Source: Acidobacteriota bacterium (GTDB taxonomy: Bacteria; Acidobacteriota; Terriglobia; Acidiferrales; UBA7541). From it: a DNA stretch of 19,347 bases. The notes below the pieces were generated by a model that did no database searches, had not been told where the DNA came from, and was given only the letters and a program-made list of their open reading frames with translations. A program made the translations under genes and the position numbers. The stretch lies in assembly GCA_003224515.1 (NCBI GenBank), contig QHZC01000196.1, forward strand, positions 1 through 19,347, given 5' to 3'. Shown here in pieces: positions 7,422 to 15,514 of this stretch. Position 1 is the first letter of the stretch, and every line of letters begins with the position of its first letter.

Positions 7422-9014
7422 ATGCAGACTTTTCCAGCCCAGCAGTCCAGGCTTACTCGTTTCTTGTCTCTCTTTTCAGCAAGGAGATCAGCATTCTGGC
7501 GCCGGCACAAGGGCCTCCTGATGAGCGCCGCCCCTTTTCTGGTCGCTGCGCTAATGGCTGTCGTCGCAGCAAGTGGGCAGCAATTCTCTTTCATCCCCAA
7601 TGGAGTGTTCTTCCCGAATGCGAACGGGGCGTCCCAAACCTACAGCACAACCGGGGGAGGCATCGATCTGACGGGACCATTTTTCCAAAGCTTGGGCACT
7701 AACGGTCGCTCCTGCGGTACGTGTCACCAGCCCAGCGACGGCATGTCTGTTTCCGCCGCCAATGTCCAGCAGCGGTTCGTGCTAACGCGTGGCAAAGACC
7801 CGATCTTTCGCGCCGTTGACGGTTCCAACTGCAACCACAATATCGATGTCTCGACGTTTGCGGGAATGTCGGCAGCCTATAGCCTGCTGCGCACGCGCGG
7901 CTTGATCCGCGTCGCCATTGCGGTGTCTTCCAACGCCGACTATCGAGTTGTCAGCGTGAACAACCCATACGGCTGCAACGAATCCGATGTGATCTCGATG
8001 TATCGCCGCCCATTGCCCACTACCAACCTCCGCTTCTTGAGCGCGGTCATGTTTGACGGGCGGGAATCATCGACGGCCACCGGCACAACCAAAATCCTTT
8101 ACTCGAACTATCCAACTTCACTTCTGAATGATCTGGCGCACCAGTCCTCGGATGCCACCACGGGCCACGCACAGGGCGATGGGACTAGGCCAACCCCCGA
8201 GGAACAGCAACAAATCGTGAATTTTGAGATGGCCTTGTTCACCGCGCAGGCATTCGGCTTCCGCACCGCCAGATTGGATGCCCAAGGGGCGAGTGGCGGG
8301 CCCGTACCTCTCGTCAACCAACCGTTCTTCATCAGCAGCTACTCCAGCGTCAACTTTCTTCTCCCCCAATTCGAGCAGCCGGGTGGGCTTGTTATACCGG
8401 GCGATGGTCAGTTTACGCCCGCGATCTTCAACCCTTTTGACGCCTGGACAGGATTGCCTTCCATGCATCCGCGGGCGGCAGTTGCGCGCGGGCAGGCCAT
8501 TTTCAACTCCAAGCCCATTAACATCACGGGCGTAGCGGGCATCAACGACGATGTGTCGGCCGGTGGCCTGCTTGCCGGCGGTATTCCCTCGCTTCAAGGT
8601 ACTTGCGGCACCTGCCACGATACGCCCAACATGGGCAATCATTCCTTCCCGACACCCTTGGACATCGGTACCAGCGACCCCAACCCCTCCAACCCTTCCG
8701 CAAATTTGGGAGGCCTTGATGTCGGCTATTTGCCAACCATCACGGTGTGCAAAACGGATCCGGGCACAGGTCTCCCGACTAGCACGTGCAAGACCACTAC
8801 TGATCTCGGCCAAGCCTTGATCGACGGCAAATTCGACCATGTCGGCAAGATCAAAGGGCCGATCCTGCGTGGTCTTTCTGCCCGCGCCCCGTACTTCCAT
8901 AATGGCTCGGCTGCGACGCTATTGGATGCCGTACATTTTTACGAAGTCCGATTTGGCCTTGTCCTGACGCCCCAGGAGGAATCGGACCTGGTCGCGTTTT
9001 TGAGCGCTCTTTAG
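7422..9014 (+). CDS. Di-heme cytochrome c, peroxidase/MauG-like
   Basis: TAGGAGGTG precedes the ATG at good spacing. The 530-residue product has a basic N-terminus (RRSAFWRRHK) and then a hydrophobic segment (about 32-51), a signal peptide or anchor for the periplasm. Two covalent heme sites are visible: CGTCH at 98-102 and CGTCH at 395-399. Further matches to the cytochrome c peroxidase/MauG group are KDPIFRAVDGSNC after the first heme and APYFHNGSAATLLDAVHFYE near the C-terminus. It is much longer than the usual ~330-residue bacterial CcP. The region between the hemes is enlarged, and an extra Cys pair (443 and 456) follows the second heme. It may reduce peroxide or oxidise a partner or small molecule; which one is not decidable here. 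It belongs to the same-strand group 5505-11035. Confidence 0.9.
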   Translation: MQTFPAQQSRLTRFLSLFSARRSAFWRRHKGLLMSAAPFLVAALMAVVAASGQQFSFIPNGVFFPNANGASQTYSTTGGGIDLTGPFFQSLGTNGRSCGTCHQPSDGMSVSAANVQQRFVLTRGKDPIFRAVDGSNCNHNIDVSTFAGMSAAYSLLRTRGLIRVAIAVSSNADYRVVSVNNPYGCNESDVISMYRRPLPTTNLRFLSAVMFDGRESSTATGTTKILYSNYPTSLLNDLAHQSSDATTGHAQGDGTRPTPEEQQQIVNFEMALFTAQAFGFRTARLDAQGASGGPVPLVNQPFFISSYSSVNFLLPQFEQPGGLVIPGDGQFTPAIFNPFDAWTGLPSMHPRAAVARGQAIFNSKPINITGVAGINDDVSAGGLLAGGIPSLQGTCGTCHDTPNMGNHSFPTPLDIGTSDPNPSNPSANLGGLDVGYLPTITVCKTDPGTGLPTSTCKTTTDLGQALIDGKFDHVGKIKGPILRGLSARAPYFHNGSAATLLDAVHFYEVRFGLVLTPQEESDLVAFLSAL

Positions 9015-9084
9015 AGCTGGTTTCAAAACCATATTCAGGCCGCATCGAAATGGAACAGGTCGCAAGCAACGAGAAGGAGACCCG

Positions 9085-9648
9085 ATGATCTGGCTTTGTT
9101 TTCGAGTGTGCATTGTTGTGGCAGTAATGGCCAGCACTCCTGGTGCGTTTTTGAGGACCAACTATATCGGCGGGGATTCCGGCGGTCAGGCCGCTGATCA
9201 GCCCCTTGCAATCGTCGGCTATGCGCCTGGTTGGGTCAAAAGCGCTGCTGATCTCGCCGTCGCAGAAAACGGCCCCTGCACAGAACAGCTTGTGAAGGTA
9301 CAATCTGTGAAAGAAGGCGCCGGTGTCAATTCCTTGGCCGATGACATGTACTTCTTCTCTGGTGCCCTCGAGCGGCCCGTGGTCGGCAAGGCTGCGATCG
9401 ACAATGCCGCCGGGCGAATCGCCACAGAGCGTGAGAACGAGAACTATGCACCGCTGAACCCTGATCGCATTGTTGCCGCTCCGTCCGGTGACATGGCGTA
9501 TGAATATGGAACAACGAATATAAGATTTGACGAACGCAAGAGTGCAAAACATTTCGATTTCACTGCGGCGTACCTTCGTGTTTGGAAGGCGGTTGACGGA
9601 TCGTGCAAAGTAGCCGCGGAAATGTTTCAACCACAAGGCCAGCGATGA
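9085..9648 (+). CDS. Exported SnoaL-like / DUF4440-type protein
   Basis: GAAGGAGA precedes the ATG and the product is 187 residues. The start (MIWLCFRVCIVVAVMAS) looks like a short signal peptide. The C-terminal half has the pattern of NTF2-like DUF4440/SnoaL proteins: a helix containing VVGKAAIDNAAGRIA, then strands with SGDMAYEYGTTNIRF, FDFTAAYLRVWK and CKVAAEMFQP. NTF2-like folds form a cone-shaped pocket used by isomerases, cyclases and carrier proteins. Without a recognised catalytic dyad I cannot say whether this one is an enzyme. It follows the di-heme cytochrome by 70 bases on the same strand, so a shared function in the periplasm is likely. Confidence 0.75.
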   Translation: MIWLCFRVCIVVAVMASTPGAFLRTNYIGGDSGGQAADQPLAIVGYAPGWVKSAADLAVAENGPCTEQLVKVQSVKEGAGVNSLADDMYFFSGALERPVVGKAAIDNAAGRIATERENENYAPLNPDRIVAAPSGDMAYEYGTTNIRFDERKSAKHFDFTAAYLRVWKAVDGSCKVAAEMFQPQGQR

Positions 9649-9692
9649 AGCGGAGAGTATTCAACATATCCTTGACTCAGAACACTAGATAG

Positions 9693-9707
9693 CTCAGCTT
9701 TGCTGAG
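9693..9707. repeat. Small perfect hairpin between two genes
   Basis: CTCAGC-TTT-GCTGAG is a six-bp stem with a three-base loop, 45 bases after the SnoaL-like gene and 60 before the flavoprotein start. No T-run follows, so it may be an RNA-processing or attenuating stem rather than a terminator. Confidence 0.35.
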
Positions 9708-9766
9708 ACAATGTTGCACTTTAGGATATTCGTGCAATTAGTCCCCAAGATGGGAAGGAGGACTAC

Positions 9767-11035
9767 ATGGACCCAGCTTCTGAAGCAACTGCTTCCAATG
9801 CGTTCTCAGCTGGCGGCGACTCAGGTAAGCCAAGAAATCCGAAGACGTCGGCTTCGCGGCTTCAGTCCGTCGAGCATGCTCTTACCGAAGAGCATCTGGC
9901 GCGCTTTGCTTCTCGTGCCGCCGCATACGATCGTGAAAACCGCTTCTTTGAAGAAGATTTCGAGGAGCTCCGCACGGCGAAGTATCTGCTGTTGCCCGTG
10001 CCCTCGGAATTCGGCGGTGCCGGCATGACGCTTGCCGAAGTATGCCGTGAGCAACGGCGCCTGGCGTATCACGCGCCCGCGACTGCGCTTGCAGTGAACA
10101 TGCACCTCTATTGGCTCGGAGTCGCCGCCGATCTTTGGCACCGCGGAGATCTTTCACTGGAATGGATGCTGCGGGAGGCGGCTGGCGGAGAGATCTTCGC
10201 GGCCGGCCATGCCGAAAGTGGTAATGATGTGCCGGTTCTGCTCTCCAGCGCGAAAGCAGAACGTGTCGATGGCGGCTACCGGTTCACGGGCCGGAAGCAG
10301 TTTGGCAGCTTGACGCCCGTCTGGACACGTTTCGGATTGCATGGGATGGATACCAGCGATCCAAAACAGCCAAAGATCGTTCACGCATTCATGCCACGCG
10401 ATGCCGCAGGATACATCATTAAGGAAACCTGGGATGTTCTCGGTATGCGCGCGACCCGAAGCGACGACACTATTTTAGAGAATGTGTTTGTTGCCGACCG
10501 GTATGTCGCGCGGGTTGTCCGGGCCGGTGCGGCCGGAATAGATCCTTTCGTGCTCGGAATCTTTGCCTGGGCACTGATGGGCTTTGGTAATATCTATTAC
10601 GGTTTAGCCAAGCGCGCCCTGGACCAGACTATCACTACGCTGAGAAATAAAGGCTCGCTAGCCCTCTCCCGTTCAATGGCGTATCATCCCGAGGTCCAGC
10701 ACGCCATTGCCGAAATGGTCATAGAACTGGAATCCATTGGAGCGCATCTGGAGAGGGTAGCGGAGGACTGGTCGAATGGCGTGGATCACGGCGCCCAATG
10801 GCCGTCAAAGATCTTTGCCGCCAAATACCGCGCGGTGGAGGGCTCCTGGCGCCTTGTGGATCTTGGGCTAGATGTCACCGGTGGCTCAGGGATCTTTCGA
10901 TCGGCGGGTTATGAACGGTTGTTACGCGATGCGCGTCTCGGCCGGATTCATCCTGCCAATTCCTTCCTCACGCACGAGGTGGTTGCGAAAACGGCCTTAG
11001 GTATCAGCCTGGATGAGCAACCGCGGTGGGGTTAG
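9767..11035 (+). CDS. Acyl-CoA dehydrogenase-fold flavoprotein, atypical active site
   Basis: AAGGAGG lies eight bases before the ATG; the product is 422 residues and carries about 30 extra low-complexity N-terminal residues. The acyl-CoA dehydrogenase order is clear: a helical N-domain with PVPSEFGGAGM (78-87), the beta domain with YRFTGRKQFGSLTPVW (171-186) and TWDVLGMRATRSDD (221-234), and a C-terminal helical domain with DVTGGSGIFRSAGYERLLRD (369-388). In most family members the segment after the RDAR motif carries the catalytic glutamate (usually YEGT). Here it reads GRIHPANS (392-399), and no Glu is evident at the alternative isovaleryl-type position either. The protein may therefore be a desaturase using another base, a monooxygenase or a flavin-dependent enzyme with another reaction. 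It is the last gene of the group. Confidence 0.88.
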   Translation: MDPASEATASNAFSAGGDSGKPRNPKTSASRLQSVEHALTEEHLARFASRAAAYDRENRFFEEDFEELRTAKYLLLPVPSEFGGAGMTLAEVCREQRRLAYHAPATALAVNMHLYWLGVAADLWHRGDLSLEWMLREAAGGEIFAAGHAESGNDVPVLLSSAKAERVDGGYRFTGRKQFGSLTPVWTRFGLHGMDTSDPKQPKIVHAFMPRDAAGYIIKETWDVLGMRATRSDDTILENVFVADRYVARVVRAGAAGIDPFVLGIFAWALMGFGNIYYGLAKRALDQTITTLRNKGSLALSRSMAYHPEVQHAIAEMVIELESIGAHLERVAEDWSNGVDHGAQWPSKIFAAKYRAVEGSWRLVDLGLDVTGGSGIFRSAGYERLLRDARLGRIHPANSFLTHEVVAKTALGISLDEQPRWG

Positions 11036-11486
11036 CGCCGTGGGCCAATGACTTGCAATTTCGTTCGTATTCGTCCACGTCGTTGAGAGAACTTATCACC
11101 CTAGCCGTCATGGCAGAGGCCGTGGCTTCTCCTACCGCCTGACGCGGCGGTTCGTCAGGCCTTCCTTCGAGTTGGGACACAATGTAGTCAAACAGATGCT
11201 CCGGCACTACTTTAGGCGACTGCACGATGAAAACGAAGAATAGGAAGACACACATTGGATTTCTTGAACGAAGCGTCTTTCTATTGCAATCAACACGCGC
11301 GACCTGGAGACGCGCGTAAAAATCGCCACTTCCCTATCGGCCGACCGCGCTGGCTTCAAGGTGGTTGAGGATACCCTGAGCGGTGCCGAGGAGGGCGTAA
11401 GCCTTGCGAAACGGCGGACATTGCTTCGCCAGAGTCGGTACTCAGTTCCGCTGCGAGCGCTGCCTCTAGCGTAGTTGGTCCGAAGG
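11036..11486. other. Intergenic stretch with unassigned coding-like fragments
   Basis: No convincing gene lies here. The plus-strand frame from about 11268 to 11477 reads a protein-like stretch (for example LETRVKIATSLSADRAGFKV) with no suitable start, and I do not recognise it. An inverted repeat ACGCGCG/CGCGCGT at 11295-11317 (nine-base loop) falls inside it. A minus-strand frame at 11004-11255 is also open but overlaps the flavoprotein end and resembles nothing known to me. It may hold remnants of a decayed gene. Confidence 0.4.
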
Positions 11487-12736
11487 TCAGAAAGCTGGCA
11501 GCGCGAGGACGCCGCCCTGGTCCTTGCCCGGGCCGATGAAGGTCACGTAAATCGTCGTACCGTCCGTCGAAGTGGCGATGCCGTTGAGGCTTGCGTTGTC
11601 AATAGGGCTGTTGTCGACCGTGATGCGGCGGATTGCTACCACACCGCCATCCTGACGCATGCGAACGATGGTGTTGTTGCCCCGATTGGCGACGTAGAAG
11701 TCCGAGCCCTCATGTGTAGGGATTCATTAGCACACCAAGCCGAGGCTCGACACCCTGGTTCGGAGGATCCCAGTTCCGGCCCAGGAGTGGCTCAACTGTG
11801 CCCGCCGGCGCCAAACCATCCAGCCCCTTGAGCGTGCTTTCCTGGACGATGGCGCCGTCAGCGGTGACAACGGAAAATACCGCCTTGCAGGAACCATCTG
11901 GCGATGGGCCGAGGAAGGCTGTTCCCACTGCACCCGTGCTCAGCGAGCCGGGGATGACCTGCGATTGCGCGGTCACCACATTGCGGTTTGTCAGGCTTCC
12001 CGCGTAGACCCCGCCGATGAGGGAGTTGGGCGCCCCCGCGAGCGGCTGCCCGGTCGGATCAAGGATTGAGGATGAACCGATTCCGGTGTCGCCGAACGGT
12101 GCATTTGATGGCCAGAGGCGGCCAAAGGCGTTGTTGTTGGACAAGCCGAGGGGATTGCTGACGCCGGTGTACGCAGCCGTGTTTGCACCCCTATTATGGA
12201 CGCTGTTGTACCAATGGGGGCTGTTCGCGCTGAACATCTGCACGGCCCCGCCGAGAGTCGAGGACTGAACGCCGCTCTGTGCAAAATCCACCGGAACGCT
12301 GAGGACGGCCCGCCCACTTGGGTCCGATCGACAAGAACGAGCCTTCGCGCCCGACGCCGATGGCCAACGGGGCATCGAAGTTCGAGCGGCTGCCGACCAG
12401 GATGCGGTTCGGATCCAACACCGCGCCGGGTTGGGTATAAGAGGCGAACAGGGTGGGTATGGGATGGGCGCATGCGGCCGGGTTGTTGAGAAACGTGCCG
12501 ACCTGTGAGATAGCCGACGCGCCAGGAATATTTACGGCAACAATTCGAGCGCTGACGTTGGCAATCGCCTGCGCCCGAGACGCTTGCCCTGCTGCCTCGC
12601 CGTGCACGAGAGCAATTCCGGCTGCTAGGGCGATTACGCCAGGTAGGCTGATAATGAACTTCCGTACGTTAGTAGGCCAAGTGCCGAAGGCAATTTTTCT
12701 CTTTGCAAAGCTTGTCAACACCGCAGTCGATCCCAA
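11487..12736 (-). pseudogene. Decayed gene for exported propeller-like protein (two frame breaks)
   Basis: Coding sense runs through three frames. Frame one starts near TTG 12736, after an AGGAGAG motif (an alternative GTG lies a few codons in). It has a signal peptide (IISLPGVIALAAGIALVHG) and continues through VNIPGASAISQVGTFL to EGSFLSI. An extra base at about 12324-12325 then moves the sense to a second frame, DPSGRAVLSVPVDFAQ onward, which ends LGVLMNPYT at the stop at 11710-11712. A third frame continues with GSDFYVANRGNNTIVRM and NGIATSTDGTTIYVTF and closes in LALPAF at 11487. The last part resembles NHL/lactonase-type beta-propeller strands. The second junction may also mark an internal deletion, because the middle of a full propeller seems missing. 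I recall unnamed homologues only. Decay is well supported; the native function is unknown. Confidence 0.75.
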
Positions 12737-13125
12737 TCTCGTGGTTTCTCTCCTCTTTGATCAGTCACGTTGCCATTAGCTATCGCCTCGCGTGCCGAAG
12801 TTGTACGTACGGCCTAGCGGATTCGGCAAGAACGTTGTCATTGACCCTCATCCATGTAGAGATACTCCAGGGCAACGTGGTGTTGATCTTAGCTCCGTCG
12901 GTCTGCAAAGTGCCATTTGCATTTTCGAGTGTGAATATGGCGGGAATATAGTTTCCGAGTGACTCGCCAAATGGGGAAGTCTTTACGACCTAGCACTACA
13001 TTGCGCGACTTCTCGCGAGGAATCGCATTCTTGCTCTTGCTGAATGAGTCTTCGGAGGATACCTCCGGCAGAGCGCAAACCTTTTGTTGACGGATCCTTC
13101 CAAAAGGTGTTCCCGCAAGAGAGAG
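12737..13125. other. Intergenic region without a convincing gene
   Basis: About 390 bases between the decayed propeller gene and the SDR gene, both on the minus strand. The promoter of the decayed gene should lie near 12750-12800. A start-less minus-strand frame from 12992 to 12780 contains a protein-like stretch (GNYIPAIFTLENANGTLQ) but is preceded by a stop and matches nothing I know; it may be another remnant. Confidence 0.4.
13079..13108 (-). terminator. Hairpin downstream of the SDR gene, possible terminator
   Basis: ACCTTTTG (13079-13086) pairs perfectly with CAAAAGGT (13101-13108) across a 14-base loop, starting 18 bases after the SDR stop on the minus strand. Only a very short T-run follows in the direction of transcription, so termination is possible but not strongly supported. 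Confidence 0.35.
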
Positions 13126-14022
13126 CTAGACGGAGCCGACTGCCTTACCTTTGAGGAATTTAGTGTCGGCAGCAAGGCCGAAGGCTTCTAGAACGTTGGC
13201 TTGCACTCGCTTTGAGAGGGCGTTGATCTCGTCGACACCGAAGCTTTGGGGGCTAACTAGATACCTCAGCTGCTTCTCTCCCGCAGGAGTCTCGATAGTC
13301 CGCAGAACGGCGTCCGCGACTTCCTGAGCGTTGCCGGCCGTGGAGGAAAGTGCCGCGTTGATCTTCGCAGGGATCTGCTTGACAGCTCCATATGTATTGG
13401 TGCGGGCCTCGTCGGCAGCCGTCACTATATTGCCGAAAACAGGAGTCACATATTGGCCGGGTTCGACAATCACGGATTCAATTCCCTGCGCGGCAAGTTT
13501 GTAGCTGTACGCCTCGGCCAACGCCTCGAGTGCAAATTTGCTGGCGCAATAGAAACCCATGGAAGGAGCAATCACGCGACCGGCGGCGCTGCTGATGTGG
13601 ATGAGCAAGCCGCTGCGTTGGCGCCGCATGTGCGGAAGCACGGAGCGATTTACGCGAACCGGTCCAAGAAAATTCGTGTCAATGAGACGCTGCGCTTGTT
13701 CGGTGGTGACAGCTTCCGCCAACCCCGAGACGACGTAGCCGGCGTTGTTGATGGCGACGTCGACACGACCGGCTTTGGCGACGGCGGCATCCACAGCCCG
13801 CTCGACCGAGGCGTCGTCGGTTACATCCAGTTCAAGGACGTAGATTGGCAGTGAATCCTTTTCCGCAAGCGTGCGGATTTCGGAGGCATTCTTGGCGTTG
13901 CGTCCGCCGGGGTCACGCATCGTCGCGAAAACGGTGTGCCCGTTACGAGCCAGGGTATCGGCGAACAGTTTGCCGAAGCCGGTGCTGGAGCCGGTGATGA
14001 GAACCACTTGCTTGGAATTCAT
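13126..14022 (-). CDS. Short-chain dehydrogenase/reductase (classical SDR)
   Basis: AGGAGGG precedes the ATG and the product is 298 residues, a usual length for the larger classical SDRs. The cofactor-binding motif TGSSTGFG is at 10-17, the D in ELDVTD follows the third strand, NNAG is at 92-95, the catalytic Ser lies in ISSAAGR (144 or 145), and the YxxxK pair is YCASK at 158-162. After the active site comes the PG motif (VEPGQYVTPVF), then a C-terminal extension of about 90 residues that should form the substrate pocket. An Arg after the second strand (TMRDPGG) suggests preference for NADP(H), by family rules. The substrate is unknown. It stands alone between a decayed gene downstream and a non-coding stretch upstream. 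Confidence 0.92.
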   Translation of the reverse strand: MNSKQVVLITGSSTGFGKLFADTLARNGHTVFATMRDPGGRNAKNASEIRTLAEKDSLPIYVLELDVTDDASVERAVDAAVAKAGRVDVAINNAGYVVSGLAEAVTTEQAQRLIDTNFLGPVRVNRSVLPHMRRQRSGLLIHISSAAGRVIAPSMGFYCASKFALEALAEAYSYKLAAQGIESVIVEPGQYVTPVFGNIVTAADEARTNTYGAVKQIPAKINAALSSTAGNAQEVADAVLRTIETPAGEKQLRYLVSPQSFGVDEINALSKRVQANVLEAFGLAADTKFLKGKAVGSV

Positions 14023-14404
14023 GATTATCCCTCCTTGCGCCCCTACCGTGAACCAGTTTGATGCCCGAAGTAAAGGGGTCGGTTACAAAAAATGAATTCA
14101 ACGGATTGCCGACTAGGGAAATGAAACGCGCATACGTGAGTGATCCATGGGTTTGGTCTGCGGCGGCCAGAGCCGCGGGCCCGTGAGCAGCGGCTCAGGT
14201 GGCGGAACTGCCGGTCGCGCTCGCTAGGAGAAACCGCCGGCGAGAAAGAGCGTCTTGCATGCGAGTCACTTTGAACCGTGCGCGGGACCGACGGGACAAA
14301 AGCCAAATACAACGGATTCGCCCAAGTGAGGTACGCACCGGGTACACGGGGACGGGGAAGGTTTAGGGCATGACAAACTGCCAGGGGTGCGGTAGTTTTG
14401 GTAT
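14023..14404. other. Divergent intergenic region with GC-rich inverted repeats
   Basis: About 380 bases between the divergently transcribed SDR and UPF0175 genes. A long minus-strand frame (14043-14555) is open but is rich in Arg, Pro and Ser, runs into the antisense of the UPF0175 gene and looks spurious. The stretch around 14163-14196 has competing stems: GCGGC/GCCGC (14163-14176) and GAGCCGC/GCGGCTC (14170-14196). No promoter could be assigned with confidence. Confidence 0.45.
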
Positions 14405-14662
14405 ATGGAAACCGTGAAGTTGCCCTCGGTGCTTCTGAGGGCCGCAAATTGGGAGCAGAACCTCTCTGAGGAAACCGCTCGATTGCTGGCTCTCGAACTT
14501 TATCGCGAGAATAAGGTCTCGCTGGGACGCGCTGCTGAGCTATCCCAGACGCCATTGGCGGCTTTCATGGATTTCGCCGCTAAGCACGGTGTCCCTCCTC
14601 TACGATATAGCTTTGAAGATCTCGAAGAAGAACGCCAGTCTGCGGACCGTCTCAAGGCTTGA
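14405..14662 (+). CDS. UPF0175 family antitoxin-like protein, apparently without its toxin
   Basis: The 85-residue product has the family layout: a short N-terminal strand (VKLPSVLL), a helix with ETARLLALELYRENKVSLG, the helix-turn-helix-like AAELSQTPLAAFMDFAAKHG and the closing YSFEDLEEERQSA. UPF0175 proteins are small DNA-binding proteins usually encoded just before a PIN-like DUF3368 toxin. Here no such gene follows: the stop codon coincides with the truncated end of a transposase remnant in opposite orientation. No strong ribosome site precedes the ATG. The length is normal, so the protein itself looks intact. Its expression and role without the partner are uncertain. Confidence 0.75.
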   Translation: METVKLPSVLLRAANWEQNLSEETARLLALELYRENKVSLGRAAELSQTPLAAFMDFAAKHGVPPLRYSFEDLEEERQSADRLKA

Positions 14663-14924
14663 ACAAGGCATGGGCGGAAGCGAAGGGCACGCCGTTATCG
14701 CTGCGGATGTTGGCAGGCAGGGCGCGCTCCTTAAAAAGCCTCTCAAACACGGTAAAAGCATAGTCTTCTTTGGTGGAAGAGAGCTCTTCGCAGGTCAGAA
14801 GATAACGACTGGCGTGATCGTGACGGTCAGCGGGTAGCTATTGCCGATTCCCCAGCAAGAACTCGCCTTTGAGATCGGTGAACCACAAGTTCGTCGGAAT
14901 GGGATTTTCAACAGGAATTTCGGC
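14658..14924 (-). mobile_element. IS481-type transposase remnant (integrase core, truncated, frameshifted)
   Basis: Read on the minus strand, three short segments join into a DDE integrase core. The first is PIPTNLWFTDLKGEFLLGN, with the first catalytic Asp. The second, after a frame change, is YPLTVT. The third, after another, is DHASRYLLTCEELSSTKEDY and, further on, FERLFKERALPANIRSDNGVPFA with the second Asp. It stops at ALFKP before the region that would hold the catalytic Glu. The pattern matches the rve domain of IS481/IS3-like transposases as I remember them. With two frame breaks and both ends missing it cannot be active. No terminal inverted repeats or target duplications were recognised. 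Confidence 0.7.
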
Positions 14925-15076
14925 CTAACAGGGCGCACCGACGCGACTAGACGTGAGTTTGAGGACACAACTTCGGCAGGAGGAACAAAGGAACGGGGGT
15001 TATTTGCAGAGTTGATTGCTACGCAGGAAAGCGCATCACTGCGTTAATTCAGTCGATTCGGTAGCACCGACGACTC

Positions 15077-15514
15077 TTAGTTCGTGCGCGGATTTTCCAC
15101 TTGCCAGTGAAAGGACTTGAACTCTGCAAGCTTCCCAAAGTCACGCGTATTGCCCGTTATCACTGTAATTCCCAAACGGCCTGCGCTCATTGCAATCAGC
15201 GCATCGTTGGTCAAGCGCCCTTTCCCGATCTGCTCGTAATCGTACTTTGCGGCTAGGAGAGCAAGCACTTTGCCCGTCTGTGTCCAGTCCGTGAGATTTG
15301 GAACCAAGATCCGTCCGGCTCTGTGGAAGTCGCGCTCAAGACGCTCCACAACGTGCCGATTGCGCGCGCTCACCCCAGCGTAGAGTTCTTCGAGCACGAC
15401 CGAACTCAGCCATACGGCGGTACCTCCAGCGATCCGCCTCAAACCCAGGGCTGCATCATCTCTCATCCGCAAGGCCGTGATGTAAACCGATGTATCGAAG
15501 AGCACCGGCTGCAT
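15077..15514 (-). CDS. PIN-domain ribonuclease toxin (VapC-like)
   Basis: The 145-residue product starts MQPVLFDTSVYI, with the first PIN acidic residue at Asp7. The second acidic cluster is VVLEELYAG (Glu42/43), the third is RLTNDALIAMSAG (Asp104), and the closing strand/loop is VITGNTRDFGKL (Asp125). PIN toxins cleave RNA, often tRNA or rRNA, when freed from the antitoxin. Its ATG abuts the stop codon of the upstream antitoxin gene without a spacer. A GGAG inside the last antitoxin codons serves as ribosome site, the standard coupled VapBC arrangement. All metal-binding residues appear present, so it should be active. The exact RNA target is not predictable. Confidence 0.88.
   Translation of the reverse strand: MQPVLFDTSVYITALRMRDDAALGLRRIAGGTAVWLSSVVLEELYAGVSARNRHVVERLERDFHRAGRILVPNLTDWTQTGKVLALLAAKYDYEQIGKGRLTNDALIAMSAGRLGITVITGNTRDFGKLAEFKSFHWQVENPRTN

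Noticed and set aside
8118..8900. 260-codon minus-strand open frame
   Set aside because: It lies wholly antisense to the di-heme cytochrome gene, whose heme motifs are unambiguous.
11004..11255. 83-codon minus-strand open frame
   Set aside because: It overlaps the end of the flavoprotein gene, has no clear ribosome site and resembles no family I know; too weak to call a gene.
12780..12992. Start-less minus-strand peptide containing GNYIPAIFTLENANGTLQ
   Set aside because: It looks protein-like but begins right after a stop, has no start codon in good context and matches nothing recognisable; possibly a remnant.
14043..14555. 170-codon minus-strand open frame
   Set aside because: It is rich in Arg, Pro and Ser, overlaps the UPF0175 gene antisense, and has no recognisable motif; likely a GC-driven chance frame.
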